Assembly (NCBI GenBank): GCA_030622125.1
Contig: JAUXGM010000101.1
Coordinates: 1-7,961 of the forward strand
Direction of reading: 5' to 3'
From: a bacterium
Lineage (GTDB): Bacteria > AUK180
Length of the DNA stretch: 7,961 bases
Shown here: in pieces, positions 1 to 7,252 of the stretch
How the letters are laid out: the number at the start of each line of letters is the position of its first letter
How positions within the stretch are numbered: the stretch's first letter is position 1
The notes under the pieces: generated by a model
The model's input: only the letters and a program-made list of their open reading frames with translations
The model's database searches: none
What the model was told of the DNA's origin: nothing
Program-made: the position numbers and the translations under genes

Positions 1-4
1 TAGG

Positions 5-20
5 AGAAAATTAATTTTCT
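5..20. repeat. AT-rich 16-nt perfect palindrome
   Basis: The sequence AGAAAATTAATTTTCT reads the same on both strands. It lies at the very edge of the window, so its neighbour upstream is unknown. It could be an AT-rich operator-like site or chance in an AT-rich intergenic stretch. No function can be assigned. Confidence 0.35.
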
Positions 21-35
21 AATAAGGAAATCCAG

Positions 36-74
36 TTGCCTGTCTGCGTGCTGTCGCACAGCACAGGCAGGCAA
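36..74. repeat. GC-rich hairpin, REP-like palindrome
   Basis: The arms 36-45 and 65-74 pair over ten positions (one G-T wobble). After a 2-nt bulge at 46-47, arms 48-54 (GTGCTGT) and 58-64 (ACAGCAC) pair over seven more positions around the 3-nt loop CGC. The GC-rich stem stands out sharply from the AT-rich surroundings. No T-run follows it on the plus strand and none is evident at its other end, so it does not look like an intrinsic terminator. It most resembles an intergenic palindromic repeat; copies elsewhere in the genome cannot be seen from here. Confidence 0.6.
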
Positions 75-165
75 ACTCCGTAAACATCATTATTGCAATA
101 TTTAATTCCGTACAATCCGTGGTTAAAGAAATCTTATTTCGCAAAAAACTAACGAATATAAATTC

Positions 166-194
166 TTGATTTAAAAATAAATTTTTGCTATACT
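166..194 (+). promoter_or_regulatory. sigma70-type promoter with extended -10
   Basis: The -35 box is TTGATT (166-171) and the -10 box is TATACT (189-194, one mismatch to TATAAT), separated by exactly 17 bases. A TGC immediately before the -10 box gives the extended -10 motif. Transcription would start near 201, leaving a leader of about 18 bases before the gene 1 start codon. The spacer contains AAAAAT and ATTTTT as inverted arms (173-178 and 181-186), which might be an operator or only an A/T tract. Confidence 0.7.
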
Positions 195-206
195 ATTTAT
201 ATAGAA

Positions 207-212
207 AAGGAG
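207..212 (+). promoter_or_regulatory. ribosome binding site of gene 1
   Basis: AAGGAG lies six bases before the ATG at 219. This is near-ideal spacing and fixes the start of gene 1. Confidence 0.8.
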
Positions 213-218
213 ATAACT

Positions 219-2948
219 ATGAATAGTAAAAATCTGCAGAAAAAAAAGAAAATGCTTGAAGCGATGATGAGCTTTCTTCCTGACCAGATCATCAATGCCA
301 AATTGAGTGACAAAAAGATTAAACCTTATGAAATCTCGAATTGTGTAATACTATACATGGATATTTCAGGTTTTACTTCAATGAGCGAACTACTTGCCGC
401 AATGGGAAAAGAAGGTGCGGAGAAACTAACTACCATCATCAATTCCTTTTTTAGGCAATTGATCCGAATCATTGTTAGCAATAAGGGAGACATATATCGA
501 TTCGGCGGCGATGCAATAATTGCATTATTTGATGGTGAAGAAGTCAAGCGAGCTGTAATTGCCGCCGATGAAGCCATTAATTTTGTTAATCAATTTGGAA
601 GTGTTGAGATAGCAGAAAAAACAAGTAAAATAAAGGTACATATTGGTATTGCAAAGGGGAATATTTTTTTTAAGGACCTAAGAACAGATTTTTTAGTTGC
701 GGGTAAACTCGGAAACAGGGTGATGAAATTGGTGGATATTGCAAAACCGGGAGAAATTATTCTAAACTCTGAAGCGAGAAAAAATGTGAAAGGAGTTGAT
801 TTCAAAAATGTTGAAAGGGATGCCTGGAAATATGAAAAAATAACGGATAATAAAGTCTTAAAAAAAGAGGTTACTGAAAAGTTGCAAGCTGAAACGATCG
901 GTTCTGTGGAAAAAAATATATTAAAATTAAAAAATTACCTTCCCGAGTGGGTTAATAATAGAATGAAATTAAGAACTTCATTTGGCAGTAGAGATGGAGA
1001 GCACAGAAAAATGTCATTATTATTCATACATTTTTCTGATATTCCTTATGAGAAAGAACCGTTAAGATCCTCTAAAATTGTAGAAAAGATATACAAAAAT
1101 ACAAAGGAATTGTTCGATAGCTATGGCGGTTGGTTGAGTAAGATAGATATTTATATTGACAGTATAAGAATACTTGGGGTATTCGGATTTCCAAGATCTT
1201 ATGAAAATGATGAACAGAGAGCGGTTTTATTAGCTCGTGATCTATTAAACAATCGTGAACTAAAGGATATCAATATGCGAATAGGGATCAACTACGGATA
1301 TACATTTGGAACCCCGGTTGGATCAAGATTAAGAAGAGAATATACGGTAATGGGAGATGCGGTTAATCTTGCTGCAAGGATTGCGGCGAAAACGGAGAAC
1401 AGATCTATCTTTGTAACAGAAGCAATGTATAATAAAACCGCCGATTTTTTTAAATATAAACAATTAAGAGCAAGGTCTTTCAAGGGAAAAAGAAAGAAAA
1501 TATATCTCTATAAATTTATTGAAGAAAAAAAGAGCAGTGCTACTGTTATATCAAAATGGCTTTCCGAAAGTGAAAAACTTATCGGAAGAAAAAATGCGAT
1601 TAGTAAATTCAAAGAGAAAATGGCACTTGTAAAGAAAAGTAAGGGACAGATCATAGGACTCGAAGCAGAAGCGGGAATAGGAAAATCCCGGCTTGTTCAA
1701 GAATTTGAGAAAGAACTTATTGCTAACAGATACAGTGTATTTAACGGGAATTGTATTTCTTACGGAAGTGCTCTTTCTTATCATCCCTGGTTGAGCATTC
1801 TAAAGGATTTTTTTCAAATCACTCCGGATGACTCAATTGAAATAAGAAAAAATAAAATTAGGGAAACCGTCAAAAAAGTTGATCCCAAACTGATAGATTG
1901 GCTTCCCGTTATCGGTGAGGTTATGGGAATAAAATTCCGTGAAACAAGTTTAACAAAATTCCTTGATGCAAAGATCCGTAAACAAAGATTTTTTGATATT
2001 GTATTTGACTTTCTTAAATATGTCGCTGCTAAAAAACCTATATGTATCATAATAGAAGACCTGCACTGGATAGATACCGTTTCATTGGAACTTGTAAATT
2101 ATATCGGGAGAAATCTTTATGATAAAAAGATACTATTTTTGTTTGCATTTAGACCGATAAAAGAAAAGATAGAGTTTATGGAAAAAGATTTTTGGACACA
2201 TATTTTGTTAAAAGAACTTAGTCAAAATGAAACTGTTGAGCTTGTCAAAAACCTTTTGAATATTAAAGCAATGCCTGAAAAAGTAAGAAAACTGATCGTA
2301 AACCGTTCACAGGGAAACCCTTTTTATGTAGAAGAGATCGTTAAATCACTTATTGAGCAAAGTTTTATTGTAGAAGAGAAAACCGGCTGGAAATTTAGCG
2401 GAGATATTAGTAAATTAAATATACCCGATACGGTTGAAGGGGTAATTTTAAGTAGAATTGATAGATTGACTATGCCTGAAAGAGATATTATTCAAACGGC
2501 GTCTGTTATCGGCAGAGAATTTGATGACTTTGTAATATATGGAATATACCCGAATAAAGAGATGCTTAAAAGTGTATTAAATAATCTGAAAAAATTAGAT
2601 CTTATCAAAGTTGAAAAAACAAAAAAAGAAAAAAGGTACTTTTTCAAACACATCCTTACACAAGAGGCTGCCTATAATACCATTTCTTTTTCCAAGAAAC
2701 AAGAGATCCATTTTTCCACTGGAAATTTTATAGAAAAGGAATTGAAAGAGAGAAGAGAGGAATTCCTTGGATTACTTTCATACCATTTTTATAAAGCAAA
2801 CGATTATGATAAATCATTACTTTATTCGGTTGAGGCGGGTGAAAGAGCAAAAAAAGTCTATGCAAATGAAGAGGCAATTGAATTTTTTACAAGAGCAATT
2901 GATTCCTACCATGAATTGGAGAAATTTGAAAAAAGGACTAAGAAATAA
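219..2948 (+). CDS. soluble-adenylyl-cyclase-like protein: tandem cyclase domains plus AAA/STAND ATPase
   Basis: The 909-residue product is probably a cytosolic adenylate cyclase (ATP to cAMP); no signal peptide or membrane segment is visible. Cyclase domain 1 (about 40-190) keeps both metal-binding aspartates, D48 in DISGFT and D98 in RFGGD, but has K163 and K170 where a complete domain has the substrate-selecting Asp and transition-state Arg. Domain 2 (about 262-432) is the reverse: His271 replaces the first metal Asp and the GD motif is lost, while K308, D380, N383 and R387 (YTVMGDAVNLAAR) are kept. One composite site between the two domains is therefore expected, as in ADCY10. The linker with YLP and GEHRKMSLLF is typical of that family. 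The ATPase has a P-loop at 483-490 (AEAGIGKS, first Gly replaced by Ala), Walker B IIIEDLHWID at 610-619, and GNPFYVEE near 699. The protein ends after at most one TPR-like helix pair (about 860-895); relatives normally carry a long TPR tail. The start is fixed by AAGGAG six bases upstream and by the promoter at 166-194. Confidence 0.9.
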   Translation: MNSKNLQKKKKMLEAMMSFLPDQIINAKLSDKKIKPYEISNCVILYMDISGFTSMSELLAAMGKEGAEKLTTIINSFFRQLIRIIVSNKGDIYRFGGDAIIALFDGEEVKRAVIAADEAINFVNQFGSVEIAEKTSKIKVHIGIAKGNIFFKDLRTDFLVAGKLGNRVMKLVDIAKPGEIILNSEARKNVKGVDFKNVERDAWKYEKITDNKVLKKEVTEKLQAETIGSVEKNILKLKNYLPEWVNNRMKLRTSFGSRDGEHRKMSLLFIHFSDIPYEKEPLRSSKIVEKIYKNTKELFDSYGGWLSKIDIYIDSIRILGVFGFPRSYENDEQRAVLLARDLLNNRELKDINMRIGINYGYTFGTPVGSRLRREYTVMGDAVNLAARIAAKTENRSIFVTEAMYNKTADFFKYKQLRARSFKGKRKKIYLYKFIEEKKSSATVISKWLSESEKLIGRKNAISKFKEKMALVKKSKGQIIGLEAEAGIGKSRLVQEFEKELIANRYSVFNGNCISYGSALSYHPWLSILKDFFQITPDDSIEIRKNKIRETVKKVDPKLIDWLPVIGEVMGIKFRETSLTKFLDAKIRKQRFFDIVFDFLKYVAAKKPICIIIEDLHWIDTVSLELVNYIGRNLYDKKILFLFAFRPIKEKIEFMEKDFWTHILLKELSQNETVELVKNLLNIKAMPEKVRKLIVNRSQGNPFYVEEIVKSLIEQSFIVEEKTGWKFSGDISKLNIPDTVEGVILSRIDRLTMPERDIIQTASVIGREFDDFVIYGIYPNKEMLKSVLNNLKKLDLIKVEKTKKEKRYFFKHILTQEAAYNTISFSKKQEIHFSTGNFIEKELKERREEFLGLLSYHFYKANDYDKSLLYSVEAGERAKKVYANEEAIEFFTRAIDSYHELEKFEKRTKK

Positions 2949-3017
2949 AAACGAATAAAAAGAAAACCAAAATCAGGAATATGAAAGGATTAACTTATGT
3001 TTCAACATTTTTTAAAT

Positions 3018-3022
3018 GGAGG
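3018..3022 (+). promoter_or_regulatory. ribosome binding site of gene 2
   Basis: GGAGG lies four bases before the ATG at 3027. It favours this start over the in-frame ATG at 2997, which has no comparable site and would add ten residues (MFQHFLNGGN) unlike the family N terminus. Confidence 0.75.
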
Positions 3023-3026
3023 AAAT

Positions 3027-3308
3027 ATGGAAGAATATGAGGTAAGAACGGTAAATATTTTTAAGGTATTGTCAAATCCTGTAAGGTATAAGATATTGAA
3101 ACTTTTAGGTGAATTTAATGAAATAACACCGGGAAAATTGAGCAAGATGTTAGGCAGGGACTTTGGAAGAATATCATCACATTTAAAGATAATGAAAGAT
3201 GCGAAATTGGTTCGACATAGAACGGAAAGAGGAAGGGTTTACTATAAAATAAAGAAGTTGGATATTTTGGCAGTAATAGAACGGGTTGAGGATATGGAGA
3301 GAAGATAA
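3027..3308 (+). CDS. ArsR-type winged-helix transcriptional regulator
   Basis: This 93-residue protein is a compact winged helix-turn-helix DNA-binding protein. The first helix, IFKVLSNPVRYKILKLL (about 10-26), is the ArsR hallmark. The helix-turn-helix follows (ITPGKLSKML, then the recognition helix RISSHLKIMKDAKLV), with a wing ending RGRVYYKIK. Length is normal for the family. It has no cysteine at all, so it cannot sense metals through the thiolate sites of classical ArsR/SmtB proteins; its signal is unknown. It starts 78 bases after gene 1 and lies directly upstream of gene 3, with no terminator visible in between, so genes 2 and 3 are probably cotranscribed and the protein may control that unit. 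Its last residues (MERR-stop) are read from the left copy of an 11-bp direct repeat, and the original C terminus may have been MERSGLR (see 3294-3365). The family call is firm; target and ligand are not known. Confidence 0.85.
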   Translation: MEEYEVRTVNIFKVLSNPVRYKILKLLGEFNEITPGKLSKMLGRDFGRISSHLKIMKDAKLVRHRTERGRVYYKIKKLDILAVIERVEDMERR

Positions 3309-3365
3309 TTTTATATGAGTTGTTACGGATTTACGCAATTGCGCAAATCCGCAAATGGAGAGAAG
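3294..3365. mobile_element. putative small palindromic insertion with 11-bp target duplication
   Basis: ATGGAGAGAAG occurs exactly at 3294-3304 and again at 3355-3365, flanking 50 bases (3305-3354) whose right end is a 32-nt near-palindrome abutting the second copy. Joining 3304 directly to 3366 lets gene 2 read MERSGLR and stop at TGA 3376-3378, which overlaps the gene 3 ATG (3375-3377) as ATGA. This is what a non-coding element with target-site duplication would leave behind. No transposase lies inside, so mobilisation would have to come from elsewhere. The repeat and palindrome are seen directly; the insertion event is inferred. Confidence 0.5.
3323..3354. repeat. 32-nt near-palindrome between genes 2 and 3
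   Basis: The segment is symmetric around CGCAATTGCG, with 14 of 16 position pairs complementary. Both mismatches are A-C on the plus strand (3325/3352 and 3333/3344), which become G-U wobbles in RNA read from the minus strand. It could be a mobile palindromic repeat or an operator for the adjacent ArsR-type regulator. It lies after the gene 2 stop and before the favoured gene 3 start, so as a plus-strand RNA hairpin it could also affect gene 3 translation. Confidence 0.65.
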
Positions 3366-3374
3366 TGGATTGAG

Positions 3375-6300
3375 ATGAAATGTGAAAATTGTGGATTTGA
3401 AAATCCTGATGGGAACAAATTTTGTGAGAGTTGTGGAGCAAGATTAGAACTAATTTGTCCGAAATGTGGTCATTCAAATAGTCCAGATGCAAAATTTTGT
3501 GGCAGTTGTGGTGTAAAACTACAAGAAGGAAAACCGCAATCAGTTGAGAAATTTACTATTAAGAAAGGTGGCAAGGGAGTTGCAATATCTCTTAATAGAG
3601 TAAAATACGAAGTGCCTGCAATGCCTGAAGAGCTAACAAGGAAGGTAGAATCGGTTGCAGAAAAGTTGAGGGGCTCAAGAAGAAATGTTGCGATAATATT
3701 TGCAGATGTTTCGGGCTTTACAGCAATGAGCGAGAAGCTTGATCCGGAAGAAGTAACAGAAAAGATGAATGCAGTATTCAATTGCTTGTCCAAAATCATT
3801 TACAGTTATGAAGGTTATATAGATAAATTTATTGGTGATTGTGTAATGGCATTATTTGGTGCGCCTATTGCTCATGAAAATGACCCGTTAAGATCAGTTC
3901 TCTGTGCAATTGATATGATGGCGGCGATGAAGGAATTTGAGGAATTGGGGTTATCAATTGGGATAAATTATGGTAAGGTTGTAGCAGGTGGAGTTGGCTC
4001 TGACCAGAAAATAGAATATACGGTTATGGGGGATACAGTTAATCTGGCACAGCGATTGGAAACTGCTGCCGATAAGGGTGAAATCTTTGTCAATGAAACG
4101 ATATACAATGAAACGAAATCGGAGATAGAATATAAGGAACTAAAATCAATCAAGGTGAAAGGTAAAAAGAAGTTAGTAACTCCGTATGTGCCTATTTTTA
4201 TAAAATCAAGATATGTAATGCGCAGAATTACTGAGATTCCAATGGTTGGCAGAGCAAAGGAGTTAAAAACACTAATTGATATATTTAATCAGGTAAGATC
4301 GGGAAAGGGACAGGTAGTTTCAATTTTGGGTGATGCTGGCATTGGTAAGTCAAAATTAGTTTATGAATTTCGGATACGAATAACACAAATGGAAACAGAG
4401 AATAGAAAATTGAGATTGGGAAAACCAATTTGGTTGAAGGGAAGAAGCATAGACTATTTAAAAGATTCTGATTACTGGTCTTTGAAGCAGATATTGCGAC
4501 AATTGATAGGATTTGATGAGACAGATTCAAAAGAAGAAACCGGTAATACGATAGAGAAATTTATAAGATCATTTAATGATGAATCACTTCAACAAATAAT
4601 ACCGCTCTTAAAATATCTTTTCTCATCACAGATGAGCGAAAAAGAAATTCAGATAGTTGAAAAGATGAAGGCGGACGAGAGATCACTAATATTAAACAGA
4701 TTATTAGGTTTATTGTTCAAAAAAGTATCAAAGAACAAGGCGGTTATTATGGTGTTTGAAGACCTTCACTGGGTAGATACATCAACATTAAGTTTCATCA
4801 AGAATTTCATAAAAGAAATTGAGAATTCCAATGTAATGATGGCATTGATATTTAGACCTGAACTTACAGAAAATAAAAGTTACATTTCTGAATTTTCTCA
4901 TTCCAATCAAATTAAATTAAATCCTTTAACAAAATCCCAAAGTAACAAACTCATTCAAAAAATTATAGTATCCGATACGGTTGATATCTCTTTAAAAGGA
5001 TTAATTTTTGAACGAAGCAATGGCAATCCTTTTTATATTGAACAATTGGTAGAACTTCTTTTAAATGAAAAGATGATAGATCTTGATAATAATAAAGCCA
5101 AGTTAAAATCAGGTAATTTTGATAGGATACCCGTTAAATTAAATGAACTGATTCTTGCAAAGGTTGATAAATTAGACAAAGATATTAAACAAATAGTTCT
5201 TGTGGCATCAGTTATAGGCAGGGAATTTTCAACAAGGGTTTTAGAAACCATTATTGAGATCGGTGCCGAATTACGAACTGCACTTAAAATAGTAGAAAAA
5301 AAGAACCTAATTTATAAGATTACAAGGGATATTGAGGAATCTCTTAAAGGTGCAGATAGATATAAGTTTAAAAATATAATTATTAGGAATACGATATATG
5401 ATTCAATCTTAAAGGCGGAACGAAAAAGATATCATAAACAGGTTGGCGAGACAATAGAACAAATACATAAAGATAATCTTGACAATTATCTTGATATCTT
5501 GATCTATCATTTCAGAAAAGGTGAAGATAGAGACAGGTTATTAAAATACCTACAAATGTTGGGTGAAAAACAAGATAAAGCAGGAGATTATAAAAAAGCA
5601 GAGCAATTATATGAAGAATGGATTATTAGCAGAGCACCGGAGCACCAGGGCATCAGAGCACAAGTTAAATATATAGAAATAAACATAAAGTTAGCAGGAG
5701 TAAAAGATTCATTAGCAAAGTATGATGAGGGACTTGAAATACTTGACAGAATAGAAGATAAGGAAGAGGAACAGATGAAGGGCGAATTGTTAGCCCGACT
5801 ATTTTTGCAAAGAGGTGGGATCTTACAATCTAAGGGAGAATATGATAGGGCGCTCAATTTTGCGAAAGAGGCGGAAAATGTCTTGAAAGATATAATTGCC
5901 CCGTTAGATAGTATATCATTAGATAGTAAACATCTAACAGCACTTATTGGAGACTGCTACAACAACATTGGAGGAGTATATTATTACAAAGGCAATTATG
6001 ATAATGCACTAAAATATTATAATAAATCACTAAATATGCGATTGAAAACACTTGGAGATGAACATCCTGATGTAGCAGCAAGTTTCAACAACATTGGGCT
6101 TGTGTATCATAAAAAAGGTGATTATGACAATGCATTGAAATATTATCAGAAAACATTAAAGATAGAATTAAAGACACTTGGAGATGAACATCCTGATGTA
6201 GCAGCAAGTTACAACACTATTGGGCTTGTGTGTCGTGAAAAAGGTAATTATGATAATGCACTAAAATATTATAATAAATCATTAAATATACGATTGAAGA

Positions 6301-7124
6301 CACTCGGATATGAACATCCCGATGTAGGAATGAGTTATAACAATATTGGGATTGTGTATGATTACAAAGGTAATTATGATAGTGCTCTAAGATATCATAA
6401 TAAATCACTAAATATCTGGCTGAAAATACTTGGAGATGAACATCCTTTGGTGGGATCGAGTTACAACAACATCGGGGCTATATATCGCAACAAAGCTGAC
6501 TATGATAGTGCATTAAAATACTATAATAAATCAATGGATATATTGTTGAAGATATATGGAGATGAACATCCTAATGTAGCAACAAATTACAACAACATTG
6601 GGGATGTGTATTGTGAAAAAGGCGATTATGACAGTGCACTAAAATATTATAATAAATCTCTAAATATATTGTTGAAGGCACTTGGAGATGAACATCCTTC
6701 GGTGGGATTGATTTACAACAATATTGGGGATGTGTATTGTGAAAAAGGCGATTATGACAGCGCACTAAAATATTATAACAAATCAATGGGTATCTGGTCT
6801 AAGACACTTGGAAATAAACATCTTTATATAGCATATTCATATATGGGTTTGGGTGATGTTTGTCTTAATACAAATAAGTATAAACAGGCACTCGAATGGT
6901 TTAAAAAAGCACTTGAAATTCATCTTGAAAAGTTAGGAATGGCACATCCCGAAACCGCAGAGACAAAATTCAAAATGGCGAAAACACTTATAAAAAGTTC
7001 CACCCATGAGATGAGTTTAAATGTGGTATTAAGGTATTTAAAAGAAGCAATAAAAGTTGGCAAGAAAAACAAATCCAAATGGTTAACAGAAGCAATAAAC
7101 TTATTGAAAGAGATAGGAAAGTGA
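3375..7124 (+). CDS. zinc-ribbon / adenylate cyclase / STAND ATPase / TPR protein
   Basis: The 1249-residue product is a likely cytosolic adenylate cyclase coupled to an ATPase switch and a TPR scaffold. Two zinc ribbons open it (C3, C6, C17, C20 and C28, C31, C42, C45). The cyclase domain (about 103-270) has every key residue: metal ligands D111 and D155, ATP-selecting K151 and D220, and transition-state N223 and R227. It should work as a homodimer. The ATPase (about 288-720) has VGR at 291, P-loop GDAGIGKS at 319-326, Walker B MVFEDLHWVD at 459-468, and SNGNPFYIEQ near 548. Degenerate TPRs (about 720-850) lead into eight 42-residue repeats (861-1196) of kinesin-light-chain type. The start at 3375 is chosen because MKCENCGFENPDG is the usual beginning of this family. 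The in-frame ATG at 3315 would add 20 residues encoded across the palindrome, an implausible extension. A GGAG at 3357-3360 is rather distant, and coupling to gene 2 is likely. Product specificity for cAMP is inferred from K151/D220. Confidence 0.9.
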   Translation: MKCENCGFENPDGNKFCESCGARLELICPKCGHSNSPDAKFCGSCGVKLQEGKPQSVEKFTIKKGGKGVAISLNRVKYEVPAMPEELTRKVESVAEKLRGSRRNVAIIFADVSGFTAMSEKLDPEEVTEKMNAVFNCLSKIIYSYEGYIDKFIGDCVMALFGAPIAHENDPLRSVLCAIDMMAAMKEFEELGLSIGINYGKVVAGGVGSDQKIEYTVMGDTVNLAQRLETAADKGEIFVNETIYNETKSEIEYKELKSIKVKGKKKLVTPYVPIFIKSRYVMRRITEIPMVGRAKELKTLIDIFNQVRSGKGQVVSILGDAGIGKSKLVYEFRIRITQMETENRKLRLGKPIWLKGRSIDYLKDSDYWSLKQILRQLIGFDETDSKEETGNTIEKFIRSFNDESLQQIIPLLKYLFSSQMSEKEIQIVEKMKADERSLILNRLLGLLFKKVSKNKAVIMVFEDLHWVDTSTLSFIKNFIKEIENSNVMMALIFRPELTENKSYISEFSHSNQIKLNPLTKSQSNKLIQKIIVSDTVDISLKGLIFERSNGNPFYIEQLVELLLNEKMIDLDNNKAKLKSGNFDRIPVKLNELILAKVDKLDKDIKQIVLVASVIGREFSTRVLETIIEIGAELRTALKIVEKKNLIYKITRDIEESLKGADRYKFKNIIIRNTIYDSILKAERKRYHKQVGETIEQIHKDNLDNYLDILIYHFRKGEDRDRLLKYLQMLGEKQDKAGDYKKAEQLYEEWIISRAPEHQGIRAQVKYIEINIKLAGVKDSLAKYDEGLEILDRIEDKEEEQMKGELLARLFLQRGGILQSKGEYDRALNFAKEAENVLKDIIAPLDSISLDSKHLTALIGDCYNNIGGVYYYKGNYDNALKYYNKSLNMRLKTLGDEHPDVAASFNNIGLVYHKKGDYDNALKYYQKTLKIELKTLGDEHPDVAASYNTIGLVCREKGNYDNALKYYNKSLNIRLKTLGYEHPDVGMSYNNIGIVYDYKGNYDSALRYHNKSLNIWLKILGDEHPLVGSSYNNIGAIYRNKADYDSALKYYNKSMDILLKIYGDEHPNVATNYNNIGDVYCEKGDYDSALKYYNKSLNILLKALGDEHPSVGLIYNNIGDVYCEKGDYDSALKYYNKSMGIWSKTLGNKHLYIAYSYMGLGDVCLNTNKYKQALEWFKKALEIHLEKLGMAHPETAETKFKMAKTLIKSSTHEMSLNVVLRYLKEAIKVGKKNKSKWLTEAINLLKEIGK
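5955..6962 (+). repeat. 126-bp tandem repeat array encoding eight TPRs
   Basis: Eight in-frame units of exactly 126 bp encode 42-residue TPRs beginning at residues 861, 903, 945, 987, 1029, 1071, 1113 and 1155 of the gene 3 product. The consensus is YNNIGxVYxxKGdYDxALKYY followed by NKSLnIxLKtLGdEHPxV. Units 1-7 are close and unit 8 has diverged (MGLGDVCLNTNKYKQALEWF). Units 6 and 7 are nearly identical at DNA level: 6588-6657 and 6714-6783 differ at three positions. This indicates recent duplication or gene conversion. The array likely forms a protein-binding superhelix. Confidence 0.9.
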
Positions 7125-7140
7125 ATAGTGAAGAGTGAAG
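7120..7140. repeat. three heptamers AGTGAA[T/G]
   Basis: AGTGAAT, AGTGAAG and AGTGAAG follow one another without spacing. The gene 3 stop codon TGA (7122-7124) lies inside the first unit. The block is one of three heptamer tracts in this gap. Confidence 0.6.
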
Positions 7141-7153
7141 AAAGAAATACAAA

Positions 7154-7181
7154 TGAACAACGAACAATGAACAATGAACAA
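7154..7181. repeat. four heptamers TGAACAA
   Basis: Four adjacent copies of a 7-bp unit (TGAACAA, with the second copy CGAACAA) form a 28-bp tandem tract in the gap after gene 3. It resembles the short heptameric tandem repeats known from cyanobacteria and some other bacteria. Copy number probably varies between strains. Confidence 0.75.
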
Positions 7182-7214
7182 TTAAAAGAAAATACTGGAT
7201 TTTTCACCCGTAAA

Positions 7215-7252
7215 GGGTTCAGAATGACGAGAAATAGGGGTCCAGAATGACG
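7215..7252 (-). repeat. dispersed-type intergenic repeat with GTCATTCTG units
   Basis: GGGTTCAGAATGACG (7215-7229) and GGGTCCAGAATGACG (7238-7252) match at 14 of 15 positions, 23 bp apart. A small inverted repeat, ACCC at 7206-7209 with GGGT at 7215-7218, sits at the left. On the minus strand the units read CGTCATTCTG followed by GACCC or AACCC, a sequence type I recall as a recurrent intergenic repeat in many environmental genomes. No T-run accompanies the small hairpin, so a terminator is not supported. Confidence 0.55.

Noticed and set aside
36-74. Intrinsic terminator of an upstream gene
   Set aside because: The stem is strong, but no T-run follows it on the plus strand.
76-125. Recurring CCGT motifs (near 78, 108 and 117) as operator repeats
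   Set aside because: The copies are short and irregularly spaced and share only four or five bases, so chance is a sufficient explanation.
2767-2958. Short plus-strand frame overlapping the end of gene 1
   Set aside because: It is an out-of-frame shadow of gene 1 with no ribosome site and no recognisable domain; its peptide is not the missing TPR tail.
2997-3026. ATG at 2997 as the start of the ArsR-type gene
   Set aside because: GGAGG sits four bases before the ATG at 3027, and the ten extra residues do not resemble the family.
2949-3026. Separate promoter for the ArsR-type gene
   Set aside because: The region is AT-rich, with weak -10-like matches such as TATGTT, but no paired -35 box at proper spacing is convincing.
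3315-3374. ATG at 3315 as the start of gene 3
   Set aside because: It would add 20 residues translated through the palindrome and probable insertion, with poor ribosome-site spacing. The family begins at the zinc ribbon (MKCENCGFENPDG) at 3375.
6217-6786. Minus-strand frames inside the repeat array
   Set aside because: They are shadows caused by the 126-bp tandem repeat of the TPR region; their His/Tyr-rich repeats are the complement of the coding repeat.
5955-6962. Regular repeats suggesting a CRISPR array
   Set aside because: The repeats are in-frame TPR codons with a 126-bp period and no unique spacers.
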